Part shown: piece after piece, positions 54,131 to 61,049 of the stretch
Numbering within the stretch: the stretch's first letter is position 1
Layout: every line of letters starts with the position of its first letter
Assembly (NCBI RefSeq): GCF_902167145.1
Contig: NC_050104.1
Location: 110,557,849-110,621,848 of the forward strand
Reading direction: 5' to 3'
Length of the DNA: 64,000 nt
Source: Zea mays
Lineage: Eukaryota > Streptophyta > Magnoliopsida > Poales > Poaceae
Translations under genes and position numbers: made by a program
The notes under the pieces: model-generated
Told to the model about the DNA's origin: nothing
Databases searched by the model: none
The model's input: only the letters and a program-made list of their open reading frames with translations

Positions 54131-54436
54131 GGAAGGACCAGGGCCTTCTCAGAGAAGGTTGGCCGCGCGGGACCGAGGACGGGACAGGCGCTCTCTTGGG
54201 GCCGCTCGCTTCCCTCACCCGCGTGGACGCTTGTAACCCCCCTACTGCAAGCGCACCTGACCTGGGCGCGGGACGAACACGAAGGCCGCGGGACTTCCAC
54301 CTCTCTCACGCTCGGCTCCGGCCGCCTCGCCTCTCCCCCCTCCGCGCTCGCCCACGCGCTCGACCCATCTGGGCTGGGGCACGCAGCACACTCACTCGTC
54401 GGCTTAGGGACCCCCCTGTCTCGAAACGCCGACAGT

Positions 54437-54454
54437 TGGCGCGCCAGGTAGGGG
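54437..54454 (+). promoter_or_regulatory. Primer-binding site of element G
   Basis: TGGCGCGCCAGGTAGGGG begins two bases after the LTR. It is identical to the site of element C at 23663. Confidence 0.75.
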
Positions 54455-54494
54455 CCTGCTGCGTGCTGACGAATAGCTCCCCGTCAAGCTCCAG

Positions 54495-57400
54495 ATGGGC
54501 AGTCTCCAGCAACCTCTCCGGCCCGGGACGGTGCTTCGTTTCGGGGCTCTCGAGTTCATGTCCTTCGACGGCAGCTACGACATGATACTTCTTCCACCGC
54601 CGTGCGACCACGACAATGGCGGCCGACAACCCGCCCGCCGGCGGCGGAATCGACGACGTCTACCCCGCGTGGTGGAAAAGCAACATTCGGGCTCGCTCCG
54701 TTCTCTCCCCCGCCAACGGAGGAGGAGGCGGGGCCGTCAAGGCCAGACGGGAGGCTGCGCTTCGCCGGCCGCCAAGCGAATCGACGCCCCCGACGCCCCG
54801 ACGGAAGGCACGCCGGACATCGACCTCGCGTTCAAGACGGAGGCAAGCGCCGTCCCCCCGCGGCACGATGACCCCGAGCAAGAAGACGACGCCGGCGCGC
54901 TCGCGGAAAGCCTGCAGGACGTCGCCCTCGAACCAGAGATGACGGCGCAACCAGACCCCGATGTGACTACGTCGCTCCTCGTCGACCAAAAGGTAACGAC
55001 TAACTCCCATCTTGCGTCATTTCGACTCGGCCTCAACCCGCCAAACGACCTCGTTTTGGCGGGCGCCCTCATTGAGGCGAGTGCAGCCCCACTGAGGTTC
55101 TGTATGCGATCGCCTTGGGACCGACTGACGGACGTCTCGACCTACGGGCCCTCTGGGTCCGAGGAAGATGACGATCCCAGCATCGGTTGGGATTTCTCCG
55201 GACTTGGCAACCCCAGTGCCGTGCGGGACTTCATGACCGCATGTGACTACTGTCTGTCCGACTGTTCCGATGCAAGCCGCAGCCTTGGCGACGAGAGCTG
55301 CGGCCCAAGCCGCGAATGTTTCCACATCGAGCTAGGGAATCCCACCGAAGGCAACCATCTTGGCATGCCGGAGGATGGTGATCTCCCTAGGCCGGTGCCT
55401 CGCGCCGACATCCCACGGGAGCTAGCTGTGGTCCCCGCTCCGGCGGGGGGTTACGACCCACAACTCGAGCAAGTCCGCGAGGCGCAGGCCAGGCTCAACG
55501 AGGGAACGGGAGCGCTTGAGCCGATCCGTCGGGACGTCGGACAGGCATGGGTGGGCCAACCCCTGGCCGGAGAAATACGTCATCTGCCCCAAGGTCTCCA
55601 GCACCGCGTCGCCAACGACGTCAGGATCAGGCCGCCGCCCGCATCCAGCGGGGTCGGTCAGAACCTGGCAACCGCAGCAATGCTCATCCGCGCGATGCCG
55701 GAGCCGTCAACCACCGAGGGTCGGCGGATCCAGGGAGAACTCAAGAATCTCCTGGAAGGCGCCGCGGCCCGGCGGGCCGAGAGCACTGCATCCCGAAGGC
55801 AAGGATATCCCTCGGAACCTCATGCCGCGACTTCCCGATTCATGCGGGAAGCCTCGGTCTACACCGGGCGCACGCGCAACACCGCGCCTGCGGCCCCGGG
55901 CCACCTCGGCAACGAGCACCATCGACGCGACCGTCGGGCTCACCTCGACGAAAGGGTGCGCCGAGGCTATCACCCCAGGCGTGGGGGACGTTACGACAGC
56001 GGGGAGGATCGGAGTCCTTCGCCCGAACCACCCGGTCCGCAGGCTTTCAGTCGGGCCATCCGACGGGCGCCATTCCCGACCCGGTTCCGACCCCCGACTA
56101 CTATCGTAAAGTACTCGGGGGAAACGAGACCGGAGCTGTGGCTCGCGGACTACCGCCTTGCCTGCCAACTGGGTGGAACGGACGACGACAACCTCATCAT
56201 CCGCAACCTCCCCCTGTTCCTCTCCGACACTGCCCGTGCCTGGTTGGAGCACCTGCCTCCGGGGCAGATTTCCAACTGGGACGACTTGGTCCAAGCCTTC
56301 GCTGGCAATTTCCAGGGCACATACGTGCGCCCCGGGAATTCCTGGGACCTTCGAAGCTGCCGGCAACAGCCGGGGGAGTCGCTCCGGGACTACATCCGGC
56401 GATTCTCGAAGCAGCGCACCGAGCTGCCCAACATCACCGACTCGGATGTCATCGGCGCGTTCCTCGCCGGCACCACTTGCCGCGACCTGGTGAGCAAGCT
56501 GGGTCGCAAAACCCCCACCAGGGCGAGCGAGCTGATGGACATCGCCACCAAGTTCGCCTCCGGCCAGGAGGCGGTCGAGGCTATCTTCCGAAAGGACAAG
56601 CAGCCCCAGGGCCGCCCATCGGAAGAAGCTCCCGAGACGTCTGCTCCGCGCGGCGCCAAGAGGAAAGGCAAGAAGAAGTCGCAATCGAAACGCGACGCCG
56701 CAGACGCGGACCTTGTCGCCGCCGCCGAGTATAAGAACCCTCGGAAGCCCCCCGGAGGTGCAAACCTCTTCGACAAGATGCTCAAGGAGCCGTGCCCCTA
56801 CCATCAGGGGCCCGTCAAGCACACCCTCGAGGAGTGTGTTATGCTTCGGCGTCATTTCCACAGGGCCGGGCCACCCGCCGAGGGTGGCAGGGCCCGCGAC
56901 AACGACAAGAACGAAGATCACCAAGCAGGAGAATTCCCCGAGGTCCGCGACTGCTTCATGATCTACGGAGGGCATGCGGCGAATGCCTCGGCTCGGCACC
57001 GCAAGCAAGAGCGCCGGGAGGTCTGCTCGGTGAAGGTGGCGGCGCCAGTCTACCTAGACTGGTCCGACAAGCCCATCACTTTCGACCGAGCCGACCACCC
57101 CGACCATGTGCCGAGCCCGGGGAAATACCCGCTCGTCGTCGACCCCGTTGTCGGCGATGTCAGGCTCACCAAGGTCCTGATGGACGGGGGCAGCTGCCTC
57201 AACATCATCTACGCCGAGACCCTCAAGCTCCTGCGCGTCGATCCGTCCACCGTCCGAGCAGGCGCTGCGCCCTTCCACGGGATCATCCCTGGGAAGCGCG
57301 TCCAGCCCCTCGGGCGACTCGACCTCCCAGTCTGCTTCGGGACACCCTCCAACTTCCGAAGGGAGACCCTGACGTTCGAAGTGGTCGGGTTCCGAGGAAC

Positions 57401-57743
57401 CTACCACGCCGTGTTAGGGAGGCCATGCTACGCGAAGTTCATGGCCGTCCCCAACTACACCTACCTGAAGCTCAAGATGCCGGGCCCCAACGGGGTCATC
57501 ACCGTCGGCCCCACGTACAAACACGCGTTCGAATGCGACGTGGAGTGCGTGGAGTACGCCGAGGCCCTCGCCGAGTCCGAGGCCCTCATCGCCGACCTGG
57601 AGAACCTCTCCAAGGAGGTCCCAGACGTGAAGCGCCATGCCGGCAACTTCGAGCCAGCGGAGACGGTCAAGGCCGTCCCCCTCGACCCCAGCGGCGACAC
57701 CACCAAGCAGATCCGGATCGGTTCCGGGCTCGACCCCAAATAG
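54495..57743 (+). CDS. gag: gag and protease frame of element G
   Basis: Starts at ATG 54495, about 60 bp after the LTR, and runs 1,082 residues to TAG 57741-57743. The first ~500 residues are acidic/proline-rich and poorly characterised. A retrotransposon gag domain spans ~540-700 (YSGETRPELWLADYRLACQL; later LIIRNLPLFLSD). A lysine-rich segment follows (~725-740), then a knuckle CPYHQGPVKHTLEEC at ~767 (CX2HX5HX4C). A retropepsin-like protease has active-site MDGGS at 897-900 rather than the usual DTGA; DGGS is seen in Tat elements. The stop separates protease from reverse transcriptase in the same reading frame. Confidence 0.88.
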   Translation: MGSLQQPLRPGTVLRFGALEFMSFDGSYDMILLPPPCDHDNGGRQPARRRRNRRRLPRVVEKQHSGSLRSLPRQRRRRRGRQGQTGGCASPAAKRIDAPDAPTEGTPDIDLAFKTEASAVPPRHDDPEQEDDAGALAESLQDVALEPEMTAQPDPDVTTSLLVDQKVTTNSHLASFRLGLNPPNDLVLAGALIEASAAPLRFCMRSPWDRLTDVSTYGPSGSEEDDDPSIGWDFSGLGNPSAVRDFMTACDYCLSDCSDASRSLGDESCGPSRECFHIELGNPTEGNHLGMPEDGDLPRPVPRADIPRELAVVPAPAGGYDPQLEQVREAQARLNEGTGALEPIRRDVGQAWVGQPLAGEIRHLPQGLQHRVANDVRIRPPPASSGVGQNLATAAMLIRAMPEPSTTEGRRIQGELKNLLEGAAARRAESTASRRQGYPSEPHAATSRFMREASVYTGRTRNTAPAAPGHLGNEHHRRDRRAHLDERVRRGYHPRRGGRYDSGEDRSPSPEPPGPQAFSRAIRRAPFPTRFRPPTTIVKYSGETRPELWLADYRLACQLGGTDDDNLIIRNLPLFLSDTARAWLEHLPPGQISNWDDLVQAFAGNFQGTYVRPGNSWDLRSCRQQPGESLRDYIRRFSKQRTELPNITDSDVIGAFLAGTTCRDLVSKLGRKTPTRASELMDIATKFASGQEAVEAIFRKDKQPQGRPSEEAPETSAPRGAKRKGKKKSQSKRDAADADLVAAAEYKNPRKPPGGANLFDKMLKEPCPYHQGPVKHTLEECVMLRRHFHRAGPPAEGGRARDNDKNEDHQAGEFPEVRDCFMIYGGHAANASARHRKQERREVCSVKVAAPVYLDWSDKPITFDRADHPDHVPSPGKYPLVVDPVVGDVRLTKVLMDGGSCLNIIYAETLKLLRVDPSTVRAGAAPFHGIIPGKRVQPLGRLDLPVCFGTPSNFRRETLTFEVVGFRGTYHAVLGRPCYAKFMAVPNYTYLKLKMPGPNGVITVGPTYKHAFECDVECVEYAEALAESEALIADLENLSKEVPDVKRHAGNFEPAETVKAVPLDPSGDTTKQIRIGSGLDPK
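57741..57743 (+). other. In-frame TAG between protease and reverse transcriptase of element G
   Basis: In the context CCC AAA TAG GAA GCA. The frame is open for over 1,000 codons on each side, so this single codon splits gag-protease from pol. It is either a mutation (C-to-T of a glutamine codon) or, less likely, a read-through site. Confidence 0.85.
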
Positions 57744-60700
57744 GAAGCAGTGCTCGTCGACTTTCTCCGCGCAAACGCCGACGTCTTTGCGTGGAGTCCC
57801 TCGGACATGCCCGGCATACCGAGGGATGTCGCCGAGCACTCGCTGGATATTCGGGCCGGAGCCCGACCCGTCAGACAGCCTCTGCGCCGATTCGACGAGG
57901 AGAAGCGCAGAGCAATTGGCGAAGAGATCCACAAGCTAATGGCGGCAGGGTTCATCAAAGAGGTATTCCATCCCGAATGGCTTGCCAACCCTGTGCTTGT
58001 GAGGAAGAAAGGGGGGAAATGGCGGATGTGTGTAGACTACACTGGTCTCAACAAAGCATGTCCGAAGGTTCCCTACCCTCTGCCTCGCATCGACCAAATC
58101 GTGGATTCCACTGCTGGGAGCGAAACCCTGTCCTTCCTCGATGCCTACTCGGGGTATCACCAGATCCGGATGAAAGAGTCCGACCAGCTCGCGACTTCTT
58201 TCATCACGCCGTTCGGCATGTACTGCTACGTCACCATGCCGTTCGGCCTGAGGAATGCAGGCGCGACGTACCAGCGGTGCATGAACCATGTGTTCGGCCA
58301 ACACATCGGTCGCACAGTCGAGGCCTACGTCGATGACATCGTAGTCAAGACACGGAAGGCTCCCAACCTCCTCTCCGACCTTGAAGTGACATTCCGGTGT
58401 CTCAAGGCGAAAGGAGTCAAGCTTAATCCTGAGAAGTGTGTCTTCGGGGTGCCCCGAGGCATGCTCCTAGGGTTCATCGTCTCTGAGCGAGGCATCGAGG
58501 CCAACCCGGAGAAGATCGCGGCCATCACCAGCACGGGGCCCATCAAGGACTTAAAAGGGGTACAGAGGGTCATGGGATGCCTCGCGGCCCTGAGCCGCTT
58601 CATCTCACGCCTCGACGAAAGAGGTCTGCCCCTGTACCGCCTTTTAAGGAAAGCCGAGTGTTTCGTTTGGACCCCTGAGGCCGAGGAAGCCCTCGGCAAC
58701 CTAAAGGCGCTCCTTACAAAGGCGCCAGTCTTGGTGCCGCCGGCGGACGGAGAAACCCTCTTGGTCTACGTCGCCGCGACCACTCAGGTGGTTAGCGCCG
58801 CGATTGTGGTCGAAAGGCAGGAGGAAGGGCATACATTGCCCGTTCAGAGGTCGGTTTACTTCATCAGCGAAGTGCTGTCCGAGACTAAGATCCGCTACCC
58901 ACAAGTTCAAAAGCTGCTGTATGCTGTGATCCTGACGAGGCGGAAGCTACGACACTACTTCGAGTCCCATTCGGTGACTGTGGTGTCATCCTTCCCCCTG
59001 GGGGAGATCATCCAGTGCCGAGAGGCCTCGGGCAGGATCGCAAAGTGGGCAGTGGAGATCATGGGCGAAACGATCTCGTTCGCCCCTCGGAAGGCCATCA
59101 AGTCCCAAGTGTTGGCGGATTTCGTGGCTGAATGGGTCGACACCCAACTACCAACGACTCCGATCCAACCGGAGCTCTGGACCATGTTTTTCGACGGGTC
59201 GCTGATGAAGACGGGGGCCGGTGCGGGCCTGCTCTTCATCTCGCCCCTCGGAAAGCACTTGCGCTACGTGCTGCGCCTCCACTTCCCGGCGTCCAACAAT
59301 GTGGCCGAGTACGAAGCTCTGGTCAACGGATTGCGGATCGCCATCGAGCTAGGGGTCAGACGCCTCGACGCCCGCGGTGATTCGCAGCTCGTCATCGACC
59401 AAGTCATGAAGAACTCCCACTGCCGCGACCCGAAGATGGAGGCCTACTGCGACGAGGTTCGGCGCCTGGAAGACAAGTTCTTCGGGCTCGAGCTCAACCA
59501 TATCGCTCGGCGCTACAACGAAACCGCAGACGAGCTGGCGAAGATAGCCTCGGGGCGAACGACAGTCCCCCCGGACGTCTTCTCCCGGGATCTGCATCAA
59601 CCCTCCGTCAAGCTCGACGACGCGCCCGAGGTATCCTCGGCTCAGCCCGAGGTACCCTCGGCTCAGCCCGAGGTACCCTCGGCTCAGCCCGAGGTACCCT
59701 CGGTTCAGCCCGAGGCACCCTCGGCCCAGCCCGAGGTACTCTCGGCCCCCGAGGGCGGGGCATTGAACGTCGAGGAAGGGCAGAGCGGGGCCACGCCAGA
59801 CCAGGATTGGCAGGCCCCGTGCCTGCAATATCTCCGTCGAGGAGAGCTACCCCTCGACCAAGTCGAGGCTCGGCGGGTAGCGCGACGCGCCAAGTCATTC
59901 GTCTTGCTGGGCGACGAAGAGGAGCTCTACCATCGCAGCCCCTCGGGCATCCTCCAGCGATGCATCTCCATCGCCGAAGGTCGGGAACTGCTGCAAGAAG
60001 TACACTCGGGGGCTTGCGGCCACCACGCAGCGCCCCGAGCCCTTGTTGGAAATGCTTTCCGGCAAGGCTTCTACTGGCCAACGGCGGTGGCTGACGCCAC
60101 TAGAATTGTCCGCACCTGCGAAGGGTGCCAATTCTATGCGAAGCGGACACACCTGCCCGCTCAGGCTCTGCAGACAATACCCATCACCTGGCCCTTCGCT
60201 GTATGGGGTCTGGACCTCGTCGGTCCCTTGCAAAAGGCGCCCGGGGGCTACACGCACCTGCTGGTCGCCATCGACAAATTCTCCAAGTGGATCGAGGTCC
60301 GACCTCTGAACAGCATCAGGTCCGAGCAGGCGGTGGCATTCTTCGCCAACATCATCCATCGCTTCGGGGTCCTGAACTCCATCATCACCGACAACGGCAC
60401 CCAGTTCACCGGCAAAAAATTCTTGGATTTTTGCGAGGATCATCATATCCGGGTGGACTGGGCAGCCGTGGCTCATCCCATGTCGAATGGGCAAGTAGAG
60501 CGTGCCAACGGCATGATTCTACAAGGGCTCAAGCCTCGGATCTACAACGATCTCAACCAGTTCGGCAGGCGATGGATGAAGGAACTCCCCTCGGTGGTCT
60601 GGAGCCTAAGGACGACGCCGAGTCGTGCCACGGGCTTCACGCCGTTTTTCCTGGTCTATGGGGCTGAAGCTATCCTGCCCACTGACCTGGAATACGGCTC

Positions 60701-61049
60701 CCCAAGGGCGAGGGCCTACACCGAGCAAAGCAACCAAGCCAGCCGAGAGGAATCGCTGGACCAGTTGGAGGAAGCTCGGGACAGGGCCTTACTACACTCG
60801 GCGCGGTACCAACAGTCCCTGCGACGTTACCACGCCCGAGGGGTCCGGTCCCGAGAACTCCAGGTGGGCGACCTGGTGCTTCGGCTGCGACAAGACGCCC
60901 GAGGGAGGCACAAGCTCACGCCCCCCTGGGAAGGGCCGTTCGTCATCGCCAAAGTTCTGAAGCCCGGAACATACAAGCTGGCCAACAATCAAGGCGAGAT
61001 CTACGGCAACGCTTGGAACATCAAACAGCTACGTCGCTTCTACCCTTAA
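57744..61049 (+). CDS. pol: pol frame of element G (RT, two RNase H domains, integrase)
   Basis: Continues the gag frame directly after TAG 57741-57743 and has no ATG of its own near the start; residues are counted from 57750. Reverse transcriptase includes CVDYTGLNKACPK and YVDD at 193-196. A degenerate first RNase H (~330-440) is followed by a second, archaeal-type RNase H with D482 (FFDGS) and NNVAEYEAL near 517. A linker has about seven 7-residue repeats (EVPSAQP, nt 59627-59756). The integrase has an HHCC zinc region (CEGCQFYAKRTH) and catalytic D822, D881 and E917 with 35 residues between the last two. No chromodomain is present. The dual RNase H marks the Tat lineage. Confidence 0.9.
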   Translation, partial: EAVLVDFLRANADVFAWSPSDMPGIPRDVAEHSLDIRAGARPVRQPLRRFDEEKRRAIGEEIHKLMAAGFIKEVFHPEWLANPVLVRKKGGKWRMCVDYTGLNKACPKVPYPLPRIDQIVDSTAGSETLSFLDAYSGYHQIRMKESDQLATSFITPFGMYCYVTMPFGLRNAGATYQRCMNHVFGQHIGRTVEAYVDDIVVKTRKAPNLLSDLEVTFRCLKAKGVKLNPEKCVFGVPRGMLLGFIVSERGIEANPEKIAAITSTGPIKDLKGVQRVMGCLAALSRFISRLDERGLPLYRLLRKAECFVWTPEAEEALGNLKALLTKAPVLVPPADGETLLVYVAATTQVVSAAIVVERQEEGHTLPVQRSVYFISEVLSETKIRYPQVQKLLYAVILTRRKLRHYFESHSVTVVSSFPLGEIIQCREASGRIAKWAVEIMGETISFAPRKAIKSQVLADFVAEWVDTQLPTTPIQPELWTMFFDGSLMKTGAGAGLLFISPLGKHLRYVLRLHFPASNNVAEYEALVNGLRIAIELGVRRLDARGDSQLVIDQVMKNSHCRDPKMEAYCDEVRRLEDKFFGLELNHIARRYNETADELAKIASGRTTVPPDVFSRDLHQPSVKLDDAPEVSSAQPEVPSAQPEVPSAQPEVPSVQPEAPSAQPEVLSAPEGGALNVEEGQSGATPDQDWQAPCLQYLRRGELPLDQVEARRVARRAKSFVLLGDEEELYHRSPSGILQRCISIAEGRELLQEVHSGACGHHAAPRALVGNAFRQGFYWPTAVADATRIVRTCEGCQFYAKRTHLPAQALQTIPITWPFAVWGLDLVGPLQKAPGGYTHLLVAIDKFSKWIEVRPLNSIRSEQAVAFFANIIHRFGVLNSIITDNGTQFTGKKFLDFCEDHHIRVDWAAVAHPMSNGQVERANGMILQGLKPRIYNDLNQFGRRWMKELPSVVWSLRTTPSRATGFTPFFLVYGAEAILPTDLEYGSPRARAYTEQSNQASREESLDQLEEARDRALLHSARYQQSLRRYHARGVRSRELQVGDLVLRLRQDARGRHKLTPPWEGPFVIAKVLKPGTYKLANNQGEIYGNAWNIKQLRRFYP

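Larger units (their letters stand above)
52697..54434 (+). repeat. 5' LTR of element G (1,738 bp)
   Basis: TGTCGGGGACCATAATTAGG to GAAACGCCGACA. It is GC-rich, with a tandem array at 53185-53583 and a TATA box at 54124. Confidence 0.9.

Noticed and set aside
54554..56734. Alternative frames of 100-430 residues within gag of G on both strands
   Set aside because: Shadows of the gag frame in GC-rich DNA; none carries a domain, whereas the frame from 54495 carries gag, knuckle and protease.
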